A program made the position numbers and the translations under genes. DNA of 64,000 bases, from assembly GCA_026874595.1 (NCBI GenBank), contig CM049309.1, forward strand, positions 96,742,723 to 96,806,722, read 5' to 3'. Numbering within the stretch: position 1 is the first letter of the stretch; each line of letters opens with the position of its first letter. Source of the stretch: Sipunculus nudus (taxonomy: Eukaryota; Annelida; Sipuncula; Golfingiida; Sipunculidae). This document shows, one piece after another, positions 45,901 through 58,420 of the stretch. Under the pieces are notes generated by a model, which was not told where the DNA came from, ran no database searches, and was given only the letters and a program-made list of their open reading frames with translations.

Positions 45901-47528
45901 GCAGGTGAACTATATGTGCATGATGAAAGATCTAAGATGAATTGTTTGGCTGAAAATGCATCCACAATCTTTTTAAAGAGGTTTCCTGTGACCTTGACCT
46001 TTGACCTCATGACCCCAAAAACAATTCAGGTCTAACTTTTCCAATGGGTCAAATACAAGTCAAGTTTGAAATCCATACATCAATAAAAGTAGGAATTATA
46101 ATCCAGAAACTAATTTTTGGACAGATGGCTCCTGTGACCTTCACCTTTGACCTTGTGACCTCAACATTTATAGGGTTCTTCCTCTCTTGGCAGGTGAACT
46201 ATATGTGCAAGATGAAAGATCTAAGATGAAATATTTGGCTGAAAATGCATCCACAATCTTTTTAAAGAAGTGTCCTGTGACCTTGACCTTTGACCTCATG
46301 ACCCCAAAATCAATTTTGGTCATGCTTTTCGAATGGGACATATACAAGTCAAGTTTGAAATCCATACATCAATAAAAGCAGGAATTATCATCCAGGAACT
46401 AATTTTTGGACAGATGGCTCCTGTGACCTTCACCTTTGACCTTGTGACCTCAAAACTGATAGGGGTCGTCCTCTATTGGCAGATGACTTATATGTGCAAG
46501 ATGAAAGGTCTGAGACGAAATGTTTGGCTGAAAATGCATCCACAATCTTTTTAAAGATGTGTCCTGTGACCTTGACCTTTGACCTCATGACCCCAAAATC
46601 AATTGGAGTCTTGCTTTTTCAATAGGACATATATAAGTCTAGTTTGAAATCCATAAATCAATAAAAGCAGGAATTATCATCCAGAAACTAATTTTTGGAC
46701 AGATAGCTCTTGTGGCCTTGACCTTTGACCTTGTGACCCCAAAATTTATATAGATCATCCACTATTGGCAAGTGAGCTATATATTCAAGATGGAAGATCT
46801 AGGATGAAAGTTTGGCTTAAAATGCATCCACAGTATCTATTAAAATGCCAGTCCAGTGACCTTGACCTTTGACCTCATGACCCTAGAACCTATAGGGTTC
46901 TTACTTTAGTGGTGGGCCATACATAAGTCATGTTTGAAATCCATATGGCTATCAACACTGGAGATATCATAAGAGGTGTGTGATTTTCACCATATACGGC
47001 AATATTCAAGGTCAAGGCCACTATCATAGGAAAGGTCATGACCCCAATTTAAATAAACATCATCCCATAACCCATACCTATGTATATGCATAATATAAAA
47101 GAAATCTGTCCATTAGTTTTTGACTTATAATGCTCACAGTACTGTAAGGTGGCAATTTTGGGGGTATTAAACAGGCACGAAAACAAGTAAAGAATAATAG
47201 GTGGCGCCACCAGTTTCTGGAATATGACAACCCTATCCATGATCTTCCATCAACTTGATTTTGGGATAAATCCATGCAAGATTTCTTGAGATATTAAAGA
47301 ATTTGTGTGATTTTCCCCAAAATTGGACCTATTCAAGGTCAAAGACACTCTCCTAGTAAAGGTCATGACCTCATTTTAATTAGGCGTCGTCCTCTTACCC
47401 ATATCTATACATATACCAAGTTTGGTAAAGTTCCGTGAAATATTTTTTGGGTTATCGCGCCAACAAGATTTATATGCGGCGGCGGCGGTATGAAAACATA
47501 GTATCCCCCGACTTTGTCTGGGGATACA
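42922..47528 (-). mobile_element. Hel-D on the minus strand, expanded to 4.6 kb
   Basis: CTAG (42922-42925), hairpin GGCACC-GCA-GGTGCC (42935-42949), GTATCCCCAGAC (42953-42964) at one end and GTCTGGGGATAC (47516-47527) at the other. The flanks rejoin to the intact Hel-A phrase with no duplication. The size difference from the 1.1-1.2 kb copies is due to an internal satellite array. GGTGGCGCCACC at 47200-47211. Confidence 0.86.
43119..46876 (+). repeat. Satellite array, ~289-nt monomer, 14 copies, with a 1,443-nt higher-order unit
   Basis: TGACCTTGACCTTTGACC starts at 43119, 43398, 43679, 43969, 44257, 44546, 44835, 45122, 45412, 45700, 45989, 46278, 46567 and 46858. Offsets between the third to seventh and the eighth to twelfth are all exactly 1,443. 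Each monomer is two related halves of about 145 nt. The many 60-126 codon frames here are by-products: 289 is not a multiple of 3. Confidence 0.92.
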
Positions 47529-49540
47529 ATAACTGTAATAAATTCTTTTTGGACTAATTTCACATTAATGTACACACTAGACACAGTAGGAATCTAGATT
47601 AATATTATCAACTGCATCTTTGTCTATCATTAATTTCCATCATATGATCCCTAATGATTAGTAATGAATGATATGATTTACTTCTTTATCATTAAAATTG
47701 AACTGAAAAATACCATAGGTGACTGCATGGTATTATTTGGAATATGTGACATTCTATCCATCGATACAAGATTCTTATATCATCAGTAACTGCAACTTAA
47801 TTTCCTGTTATTATAAACTAACAAATTCCTTTTCTATTTTTCTTTAATTTTTTATTAAAAAACCAATAAAAATTTATTAATTTTATTGTTTATTGTTATG
47901 TAGTTGGTTAAAACTACTAGATGAGTTGGGTTGGACACCTGGATCAACTGTGGCTGGCCATAAGCTGCCTGGATTCCGGTGTATGCCTCGCCCCAGGCAT
48001 GCATAATTTGCTGAAAGTTCAACAAGGTCAACATACAGGTGACTCAAGAGGGGCTTGAGAGAGCCAAAGTCTGACAGGGTCTCATAAAAACATTAATAAA
48101 AGCTACAATTTTTGGCCAATTTCTTTCAGCTTTCTAAATTTAAAAGCTGAAATCCTTATGTGTGCATGATATGAAAATTATATCAACAGTGCTCACAGGA
48201 AACAAACGTGCCATGGTCAAAGTTGGGCAAAATTTAAGTTACTAATTTTACATTTATACTAATAACTTATAAAATTTGAAAAATTCATAACTAATTTTGG
48301 GTATTCAATTGAATCTTGATTAAATAATGTTACATTCCTGACAAAAAATCTCTAGCTTCAGCAATCTCCTTTTTAATGGAGTAAATATATTTCTTGATTT
48401 TTTACAAAGTGCATTATGTTTGGGCCCTAATTTAAAACAAATACGCAATACTGATATCATTCTGGCATGTGCATAGAGAATGAAAATTATGTATATTATT
48501 TATGATTAAAGTCAGATCAGTGGTTTTGATATTAGGCAGTCTTGAAGTGTAACAATGGGTTTTTAATGGAAAAATGAAGTTTTTCAATAATATCTTGAAG
48601 GTATTAAGTCCTAGTGACCAAATTCTTGGCATGGTTGGGGATTTTGGAGACATCTAGCTGTATGCCGAATTTAAGGAACTAAGAGCTGAAGCTGGGGAGC
48701 TGAGCTCTTGCAAACTGCATAACACTAGCTTGATGTAAAATATATGTTACATGGTGCTTGAAAACCTGAATAAAATCTACAGTTTTTGATCAACTGGTTT
48801 CAAATTTTTGGTGTTAACAGTTGAAAAGGTAGCAAAAACATGCTGTGAAAATTAAATCCACAGTACTTATGGGAAACAAACGTGCCATGGTCAAAGTTGG
48901 GCAAAATTTAAGGTACCAATTTTTTATTTTTATTAATATTTTAAAAAATTTAAAAGATTTTCATCTAATTTTGGGTATACAATTTAATTTTGATTAATTA
49001 AAGTTATATTACTGGAAAAAAGGTCCATAGCTTTAACATGTTTTGTGTTAAGTGATCAAATATCTTTCCTGATTTTTTACAAAATGCATTATGTTTGGGT
49101 CCATAACTTTTTAAATTATATAATACAGACATAATTTCTTGAATGTACATAGGAACTATATAGAGGAATATTTATAGTAAATATGAAGAAAAACAGATGA
49201 GTGGTTTTGAAATTAGGCAGTCCTGAAGTGTGAAAATAGGTTTTTAATAAAAAATTGAGGTTTTTCCTTAATTTCTCGAAGGAACGAAGTCGAAAAGACC
49301 CAGTTTTCGGCTTGGTAGGAGATCTTGGGGACATCTAACATTATGCCGAATTTTGGATTCCTAGGTCTTACGGTTTCAAAACGTGCCACATCTACGGACG
49401 GACGGACGGACAGACGGACGGACGACGGACAATGGACCACGACTATAGCTCAGATGACTTATAGTCAGCAGAGCTAATAACATCAGTGCCCATTAGCTGA
49501 CTTCTGTTGCATTTATGTATCTTCAGGGTGGTCTTCAGTT

Positions 49541-50930
49541 TTTAGTGAACCTGTGAGCTTATGCGATGGTGTGGTGTCGTCCGGCGGCCGTTGTCTGTAC
49601 ATTAACCCATACTATCTTGAAAACGGCAAGAGTTAGCATAACGAAGTTTTATGCAAAAAATTATTCATCTAAAAAAGTCTATCGGATTTTGCTTATTTTT
49701 TGGCTAACTGCATTTTCTTAGATTTTATAGAGAAAAAGCTAAAAACCTTTAAAAGTCTTCTCCTCTGAAATGGTCAAGCAAATTTGTTCAATATTTCACA
49801 GAAATAATCTTTTATACCAGTTTGATCAAATGGTTCAAGTTCTGTGAATTTTTGCCGAATTACAGGAAGTTGAACCTAGTCATCTGTCCAAAAAAGCATA
49901 CTAAAATGACAATCTCAGAAACGGCTGGAGCTATCATCACCAAAATTTATGCCAATGTTGGTCACATGAGTCATATCTGAAATTCAGGTATTGATGGCGC
50001 CACCTGCATTGACCTTTTTTTGTACGGGGGTCATTGGTCATCTGTATATCAACCCATAATTTCTCAGGAATTGCAGGAGCTACCATCCCCAGACTTTATG
50101 CAATTATCTGTCACATATCCAATGTTGTGGGATTCAGCTTATGTTTTTTGCTATCTGCATTTACTTAGATTTTATAGGGGAAAAGCTGAAAAACCTTTAA
50201 AAGTCTTCTTGTAAACGGTCCAGCCAAATTGTTCAATATTTTACAGAAATGATCCGAGAGACAAGCACTCTCAAGTTTATTCAAATGGTTTGCATTTGAT
50301 GAATTTCAGTTAATTTGAATGGCCATTTGGCCAAGTAAGCATACTGACATAGTTATCTCAGAAATGACAGAAGCTAGCATTACCAAGTATTGTGCAATTG
50401 TTGGTCACATGACTCATATTTGAAGATGCAGATTTTGATGTGCCACCTACATTGACCTGTTTTTTTTATGGGCAAAAACCTCATAATTTTAGCCTCTTTC
50501 AGCTTAAAATGTTTATGATGAAACTGTCAAGTTGAATCATTCAATTATTCAAAAGAATTATCGTAGGACATGGTTCTTTCAATCATATCAGAAAAACATA
50601 AGTTGGTCTCATGTCCATTATTATGTCTAACTCAAACTGAGGACTGCAAAACTGTTCTTCTACAAAATTATTGTTTCAATTTTAACTTCTGTTACATTGC
50701 ACAAAAATTATTCTTAGGTGGCCTTTGTTCAAGTTTACTTGAATGATTTTTGGCAGAATTATTGGACCTTTAACAATGAAAGAACTGAATATTTTTTTTT
50801 CTAGATATTTTGATAAAAAGTTTATGAATATTTCAGCTTGAAAAAAAAAACATTTTAGCCAAAGTCTTTCAGTATGTGTAAACAGATTTGCCAACAGGCC
50901 AAGATTGTGTCTGTATCTTTAAATAGGTTA
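49541..50930 (+). mobile_element. Hel-B 5' part
   Basis: GTGAACCTGTG at 49545-49555 and the same block order as 3391-4780. It stops near 50930 without a 3' end. The palindrome is degenerate (ATGGCGCCACC near 49995). Confidence 0.7.
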
Positions 50931-51456
50931 AATATGGTCCAGCATTACCATAGCTTTATTTGAAGGCATTAACTGGAAGAAAGAAAATATCCATTAGATT
51001 GACATGAAGTTACAATAATTGTATCCCCAGACTGAGAAGTTCATACTATGGTTTCAGCTAACATATATGACACAGGCAAACTGTATAATCAGGCATAAAG
51101 TGAAATGACTGAAAATTTCAGGAACTACATGAAATGACAGCATTTCATGAAATATCAAAAATGTCCAGGTATTACACATAATGTTGGCATGTAAATTACT
51201 CCTGAATGACAACATGCATTTGTTGCTGTAACAATGATTATTCCACTTAAATATAGCTTTAATGCAGTCACGTTTTAGAACTACCTATCAGGAACAAATA
51301 GTTTTATGCTATGATTGTTTTGTCAGTTTAGTCCACACTTCAGATATTTGTCATACTACAAGGTCATTCTTCTTCTTCTTCTTTCTATATAGTACCACTA
51401 TTTACCACTCCATAGTCCACACTTCAAAATTATGTCTGAATAAGAAATAGTCCATT
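50931..51456. other. Low-copy stretch with a short Hel-D-like scrap
   Basis: About 38 nt at 51017-51054 resemble the Hel-D 5' end (GTATCCCCAGAC, then catactatggttt). No gene seen. Confidence 0.4.
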
Positions 51457-54400
51457 TTTAGCGAACCTGTGAGCTTATGCGATGGTGCGGTGTCGTGCGT
51501 CCTCTGTCGAGCGTCGTGCGTCGTCTGTATGTTAACCATAGCTATCTCAAAAATGGCAGGAGCTAGCATCACCTAATTTTTTGCAAATAATCAGTCATCC
51601 AAAAAACTATATTGGATTTTGTTTATTTTTTTTCTTACTGCGTTTTCTTAGATTTTATAGGGAAATAGCTAAAAAGGATTTAAAAATCTTCTTCACCGAA
51701 ACTGGCCAGCCAAATTGTCCAATATTTCACAGAAATGATCCCTGGAACAATCTTTCTCAAGTTTGTTTGAATGGTTCCAGTTCGGAGATTTTTGGCCGAG
51801 ATACAGGAGGTTGAACTTTGTTAACTGTGCAAAAAAGCATATTAAAATTTAAATCTCAGAAACGGCTGTAGCTATCATCACCAAATTTTATGCCAATGTT
51901 GGTCACATGAGTCATATCTGAAATTGAGGTATTGGTGGCGCCACCTGCATCGGCCTTTTTTGTACAGGGTCATCAGTGCCTGTATCACACTGAGGGCTAC
52001 AAAAAACTTCTCCTCTGAAACCATATGGTCAAAATGTTTAATATCGCACAGATATGATCCTAGGGTAGTGCTTTCTGAAGTTTGTTCAAATGGCTTCAGT
52101 TCAGTGACTTTTGGCTAAGTTATGGGAAGCTGAATTTAGTCATATGCCATAACAGCCCATTTTAGCTCAGTGGCTACAAAGATCTTCTTCTCAAAAACCA
52201 CTGGGCCAAAATCTTAAATCTCACACATTAATTATCCTCAGATGTTGATAATTCAAGTTTGTTCAAATGGTTTTGGTTCAGTGCTTTTTGGCTGAGTTAC
52301 AGGAAGCTGAACTTAGCCAGTTTGCTGTATCGTCCTATATGAGTTATAAACCTGCGAAATGTTTTTCGACTGATGCCACTGAAGCCAGTTTGTTAAATAT
52401 TTTACAAGAATAATCCCCTGAATAATTGTCTTTTATGGTTCCAAAGAATGAATTATGGCTGAATTATAAAGATTAAATTGAGTCATTTTACCATATATGT
52501 TAGCTGTGTGAAGCAGATACATCTAGCCTGGCACCAGTTTATCAGCATCCGTTACATCATGCCTAGACATTTAGATTTCAGGTTATCTATGGTTAATATT
52601 GACAAGAATGTTTTTTAAAAGCTTTTAAAAACCGTAGATTTATGATTTTTAGCTCAGCTGACTATAAGTCATCTGAGCTATAGTCGTGGTCTATTGTCCG
52701 TCGTCCGTCCGTCTGTCTGTCCGTCTTTCCGTCTGGATGTCCGTCCGTAAGACTGGCACGTTTCGACACCGTTGGACCTACGAATCTAAAATTCGGCATA
52801 CAGTTAGATGTCCCCAAAATCTCCTACCATACCGAAAATTGGGTCAATAGGACTTCGTTCCTTCGAGATATTAAGGAAAAACCTCAATTTTTTATTAGAA
52901 ATCTATTTTCACACTTCAGGACTGCCTGATATCAAAACCACTCATCTGGTTTTCTTCATATTTACCATAAATATTCCTCTATATAGTTTCTATGTACATG
53001 CCAGATATTGCCAGTTATGGCCCCAAACATAATGGACTTTGTAAAAAAATCAGGAAGATATTTGGTCACCTAAGACCAAAAGTGTTAAAGGTAGGGACTT
53101 TTTTCCAGTAATACAACTTTAATTAATCAAAATTTAATTGTATACCAAAAATTAGATCAAAATCTGTTAATTTTTTTTTAAATATTGGCAAAAATATAAA
53201 ATTGGTACCTTAAATTTTGCCCAACTTGGGCCACGGCACGTTTTTTCCTGTAAGTACTGTGGATTTAATTTTCACAGCATGTATACATAAGGATTTAATC
53301 TGTTAAAATCTGAAATTTGAAAATAAAAGCTGCAAAATAAGGCTAGTTATTGAATTTTTTTGGAGGCTCTTGTTGTATTCCCTTACATTGTCAAGCAGTC
53401 CACTTTGATGACTGTAGGTCATTCAGTGCACATCTCTATGCTCCCCAGGCTGTTGGCATAACTTTAGATGTCCCCAAATCTCCTACTATACCAAAAATTG
53501 GGTCATTAGGACTTTGTTCCTTCGAGATATTAAGGAAACAGATATTAAGGAAAAAAACTCTGTTTTCCATAAAAAAAAGCCATTGTTACACTTCTAGGCT
53601 GCCTAATATCAAAACCACTGATCTGTTTTTGATTGTATTTAGTATTCACATTCTTTCATACATTTTCAATGAACATACCAAAAATTAGGTCAGTATTGGG
53701 TATTATTTTGAAGTTATGTGCCAAAACATAATGCAATTTTTAAAAAAATTAGAAAATATATTTACTCACCTAACATGAGAATTGCTGAACCTAGAGACTT
53801 TTTTTCAGGAATATAACTTTATTTAATCAAGATTCAATTGTTTACCCAAAATTAGATCTGAATTTTGCAATTTTTTCAAGTTATTAGCATAAATAAAAAA
53901 AAAATCAATACCTTCAATTTTGTCCAACTTTGGCACTGTTGATTTAATTTTCACAGCATATATACATAAGGATTTAATCTTTTAATAGAATAGGCAACAG
54001 ATCAAGAGTTCATTCAGTGCAGCCAGATTTAGGTCAAGAGTTCAATCAGTGCAGCCAAGCACAAGGCATGTGATCACCTCATGGGTGACATGTGATCATC
54101 TCATGGGCGACATGTGAACACCTCATGGGCACCATGTGAACACCTCATGGGTGTCATGCCCCACAGGGCAGGGCCCCTGCATGAGCTTATGCAATGGTGT
54201 GGCTACTATTTCAGACTTGGCAACAGGCTAGAGGTCAGTCTCGATCTATTTATAGCTTTGGCAGACTGCCAACTGTATCAGATTAGGCAGCAGGTCAAGA
54301 GTTCACTCAGTGCAGCCAGGTATGGGTCAGGAGTTCACTCAGTGCAGTAGCTGCATTCTATTTATAGTGTTAGCAGACTGTCCACTGCATCAGATTTGGC

Positions 54401-55134
54401 ACCAAAGTCCAGCCTTGATCTATTTATAGCTTTGGCAGACTGTCAACTGTGTCAGATTATGCAACAGGTCAAGAGTTCACTCAATCTAGCCAGGTGCAGG
54501 TCATGAGTTCACTCAGTGCAGTAGCCTGAGCCAGCAAATTTGTCACAGTTCACTCGGGGTAACTGCCTTTCTCACCTAAGCCTGGTCAGCCCCATGCATC
54601 AGAGTCAAGGTAATTTTGATGTATTGGCCTGATATTTTGACCTGTCTATGTGTCTTTGATGGCTTTCTCGTTCACAAGACATTTGTCGCCACTTACAATG
54701 ACTTTTGCACAGTGTATGTGCCTGCTTATTTCTACAGAGGAATTTGATATATCAGCCTGAAATTGGGCATATATAGACATATCGAATAGCTTTGCCTTAT
54801 ACAAGACTGGTGGTGCCACCTACAATAATTTTTGCACAGTGTGTGTCCCTGCTTATTTTCAGGAGGGGTTTAATATATCAGTCTGAAATTGGACATATGT
54901 ATATATCTCTGATAGCTTTGTTGTACACAAGACCGGTGGTGCCAGCTACAATCATTTTTGTGTTGTGTGCACCCATGCCAGAATTTCAGCAGTGATGTTT
55001 GTGTAATTGTTTCTTATTCAAAATGTTTAGTACTTGCATTGTTCTTATACATGAGAAGTAATGGTCCAGCATTGAAGCATTATACCTGGTGTATTTCCCA
55101 ATGCACAGGTTCGCATTAGGCCTGTAGGCCTTGT
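51457..55134 (+). mobile_element. Hel-B element, interrupted by a Hel-A 5' part
   Basis: GCGAACCTGTG at 51461-51471; GGTGGCGCCACC at 51934-51945. Hel-B proper is at 51457-52645 and 53991-55134, ending CACAGGTTCGC (55104-55114), AGGCCTGTAGGCCT, TTGTT. Hel-A sequence lies between, and its junction back to Hel-B lacks the Hel-A 3' end, so a deletion occurred. Confidence 0.7.
52646..53990 (+). mobile_element. Hel-A 5' part inside Hel-B
   Basis: AGCTCAGCTG at 52651-52660, then GTCC/GTCT tetramers (52695-52750). Hel-A sequence ends abruptly at about 53990. An internal partial repeat begins near 53460. Confidence 0.72.
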
Positions 55135-55929
55135 TTTATAAAAAGTCAGCTGAAATGCATTTTGTATTGGGAAAATAAATTTCAAAGTTATTTCAAGTAG
55201 GGACCACTTTTGTGTTCAGATGGCAGCACTTGGTTTACCATTGGCAGATTGCCAGTGCCTTGATGTTAGGCATTAGCCAAGATGATGTCAGCTCTATAAA
55301 TAGTTTTGGCACAGTGCCAGGATTGGAAAAAGTGCAGCCAGGTATAGGTCAAGAGTTCACTCAGTGCAGAAGCTGCATTCTACTTATAGCTTTGGCAGAC
55401 TGCTCACTGCATCATATTTGGCACCAAAGTTCAGCCTGAATCTATTTATAGCTTTGGAAAACTGCCAACTGTGTCAGATTATGCAATAGGTCAAGAGTTC
55501 ACTCAGTGCAGCCAGGTACAGGTCAAAAGTCCACTCAGTCTAGCCAGGTGCAGGTCAAGAGTTCACTCAGTGCAATAGCTTGAGGCAGCATTTTCACAGG
55601 TCACTCGGGGGCAACTGCCTTACCTAAGTCTTGTCAGCCAAGTGCATCAAACTCTGGGGAGTGTGGCGTCGTCCGGCGGCCGTCGTCCGTCGTCTGTACG
55701 TTAACCCATATTATCTTGAAAACGGCAAGAGATAGCATCACCAAATTTTATGCAAAAAGTAAGTCACCCATGCCAGAATTTCAGCAGTGATGTTTGTGTA
55801 ATTGTTTCATATTCAAAATGTTTACTACTTGTATTGTTCATATACATGAAAAGTAATGGTCCAGCATTGAAGCATTATACCTGGTGTATTTCCAAATGCA
55901 CAGGTTCGCATTAGGCCTATAGGCCTTTT
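55135..55929 (+). mobile_element. Rearranged Hel-B pieces
   Basis: Internal Hel-B (55135-55660) joins a 5' Hel-B piece (about 55661-55760) and then a 3' end (CACAGGTTCGC at 55899-55909), skipping the middle. This fits recombination between copies. Confidence 0.62.
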
Positions 55930-56563
55930 TTTTATGCCCCCGCCACAAAGTGGCCGGGGCATATAGTTTTACCCATGTCCGTCATTCCGTCATTCCGAAA
56001 TCAAACAGTTGTACTGACTTTTTTTCGCAATGCCTGCAGATATTGGCCTGATTTTTGGTGTATGGGCAGATAATGACCAGTTACAGATCGAGTTCGCGTT
56101 CCGTCCTGGTTGACCTACTTTTGACCGTTTTACGGCTCCTAAACTTGGAAAATTTCATGAAAAATAGAAATTTTCATGACAAATACACATGTACGGATTT
56201 TTTTTCGCAATGCCTGCAGATATTGGCCTGATTTTTGGTGTGTGGGCAGATAATGACCAGTTACAGATCGAGTTCGCGTTTCGCCCCGGTTGACCTACTT
56301 TTGACAGTTTTACGGCTCCTAAACTTAGAAAAATTCATGAAAAATAGAAATTTTCATGACAAATACACATGTACGGACTTTTTTTCGCAATGCCTGCTGA
56401 TATTGGCCTGATTTTTGGTGTGTGGGCAGATAATGACCAGTTACAGATCGAGTTCGCGTTTCGTCCTGGTTGCCCTACTTTTGACCGTTTTACGGCTCCT
56501 AAACTTAGAAAAATTCATGAAAAATAGAAATTTTCATGACAAATACACATGTACAGCCGTTTT

Positions 56564-56934
56564 TAGCCCTTAGCTCATAGGCTGATGGGCTATTGTCGTC
56601 ACCCAAGCTGCCCGTCTGTCCGTCCGTCCATCTGTCTGTCCGGTGTCTGTCCGTCCGTCCGTTCCGCGTCTGTTAACTTTTACCTTGTGAGCGGGATATC
56701 TCTAAAAGGATTCACAGTTCGAATTTTATTTCATCAGTGAAGATGTATATCGATAAAATCTCGGTCAAGTTCGAAGATGGGTGACCTTGACCTACTTTTC
56801 AAGGTCACAGAGCTTAGTATAGAAAAAACTTAGGAGCTTATTTCTCAGGAAGCATTTGGTGGATTGTTATGAAACATGGTATATACCTCTCCAATTTAAA
56901 TTTATAAATGATTATCAACTTTTGCTAATATTCT
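56564..56934 (+). mobile_element. Hel-F, putative further Helitron-like family
   Basis: Starts in a T run with AGCCCTTAGCTC and a complementary GGGCT 17 nt on, then GTCC/GTCT tetramers, and ends ATATTCTAG just before Hel-C sequence resumes (TTTCGCAATGC). It contains TGACCTTGACCTACTTTTC and AAGGTCACAG. The 3' hairpin is not obvious, so assignment is tentative. Confidence 0.5.
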
Positions 56935-58135
56935 AGTTTCGCAATGCAATGCTTACAGATACTGGCCTAATGTTTGGTCTGTGGGTGCATAATGACCACT
57001 TACAGATCGAGTTTGCGTTTCGTCCCAGTTAACCTATTTTTCTACATTTTAGAGCTGATTATAGAAAAACACTCAGAAGTTTATATCTCAGGAACCATTG
57101 TGTGGATTTTCACAAAACTTACTATGATCATTGGGACTGATGGTCTGTATGTGCTGCACAATTTTGGTGGCGCCACCTGCAATTTCTGATTTTTTAATGA
57201 AATTTTATCGGATTTTTTCAATTTTGACCTTTTGTGCAGGATATCTCCAAAGGTATTCAACACAGGAACTTCATTTCTTCAGTGCTATTGCATTATATTT
57301 ACACAATCTTGGTCAAGTTCAAAGATGGGTGATCTTGACCTACTTTTCAAGGTCACAGAGCTTAGTACAGAAAAAAACTTAGGAGCTTATTTCTCAGGAA
57401 GCATTTGGTGGATTGTTATGAAACATGGTATATACCTCTCCAATTTAAATTTATAAATGATAATCAACTTTTGCTAATATTCTAGTTTCGCAATGCAATG
57501 CTTACAGATACTGGCATAATGTTTGGTCTGTGGGCGCATAATGACCACTTACAGATCGAGTTTGCGTTTCGTCCCAGTTTACCTATTTTTCTACATTTTA
57601 GAGCTGATTATAGAAAAACACTCAGAAGTTTATATCTCAGGAACCATTGTGTGGATTTTCACAAAACTTACTATGATCATTGGGACTGATGGTCTGTATG
57701 TGCTGCACAATTTTGGTGGCGCCACCTGCAATTTCTGATTTTTTAATGAAATTTTATCGGATTTTTTCAATTTTGACCTTTTGTGCAGGATATCTCCAAA
57801 GGTATTCAACACAGGAACTTCATTTCTTCAGTGCTATTGCATTATATTTACACAATCTTGGTCAAGTTCAAAGATGGGTGATCTTGACCTACTTTTCAAG
57901 GTCACAGAGCTTAGTACAGAAAAAAACTTAGGAGCTTATTTCTCAGGAAGCATTTGGTGGATTGTTATGAAACATGGTATATACCTCTCCAATTTAAATT
58001 TATAAATGATAATCAACTTTTGCTAATATTCTAGTTTCGCAATGCAATGCTTACAGATACTGGCATAATGTTTGGTCTGTGGGCGCATAATGACCACTTA
58101 CAGATCGAGTTTGCGTTTCGTCCCAGTTTACCTAT
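56935..58135 (+). repeat. 549-nt tandem duplication spanning a Hel-C/Hel-F junction
   Basis: 56935-57483 and 57484-58032 are nearly identical (a few substitutions near the start), followed by a partial third copy to 58135. Each carries GGTGGCGCCACC (57166, 57715) exactly 549 apart. The identical 60-83 codon frames are by-products. Confidence 0.92.
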
Positions 58136-58420
58136 TTTTCACCATATGACAGATCCTGAACATAGAAAATTTCATGAAAGACAGAAATTTTCATGAAAAA
58201 TGCACATATATGGACTTTTTTTTCACAATGCCTGCAGATACTGGCCTGATTTTGGTGTGTTGCTTGATAATGACCCTTTACAGATCGAGTTTGCATTTTG
58301 CCCTTGTTGACCTACTTTTGACCATACAACACCTCCTGAACTTAAAAAAATTTACAAAATTTAACAAATGTTTCTAATTTGCCCCAGGCGGGGGCATTCG
58401 TGTCCTTCCGACACATCTAG

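Larger units (their letters stand above)
42250..49477 (-). mobile_element. Hel-A on the minus strand, split by Hel-D
   Basis: The minus-strand 3' end is at 42250 (AACAAGG, GACCTATGGGTC 42257-42268, GATCAGCTG); the 5' end, near 49470, has GTCC-type tetramers at 49393-49431 and AGCTCTGCTGAC. Hel-A sequence occupies 42250-42921 and 47529-49477, total about 2.62 kb, matching 6567-9211. Confidence 0.8.
55934..58420 (+). mobile_element. Hel-C element, complete ends, hosting Hel-F and a tandem expansion
   Basis: Left ATGCCCCCGCC (55934-55944), right GGCGGGGGCAT (58387-58397), then a TGTCC-TTCC-GACA hairpin and CTAG (58417-58420). It has three near-identical 180-nt units at 56000-56550, then foreign sequence from 56564. 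Confidence 0.8.

Noticed and set aside
43119-46876. CRISPR array
   Set aside because: Units are long, nearly identical throughout and without unique spacers; the context is a eukaryotic transposon.
56974-57931. Two identical sets of 60-83 codon frames as duplicated genes
   Set aside because: They are exact consequences of the 549-nt tandem duplication and have no domain.
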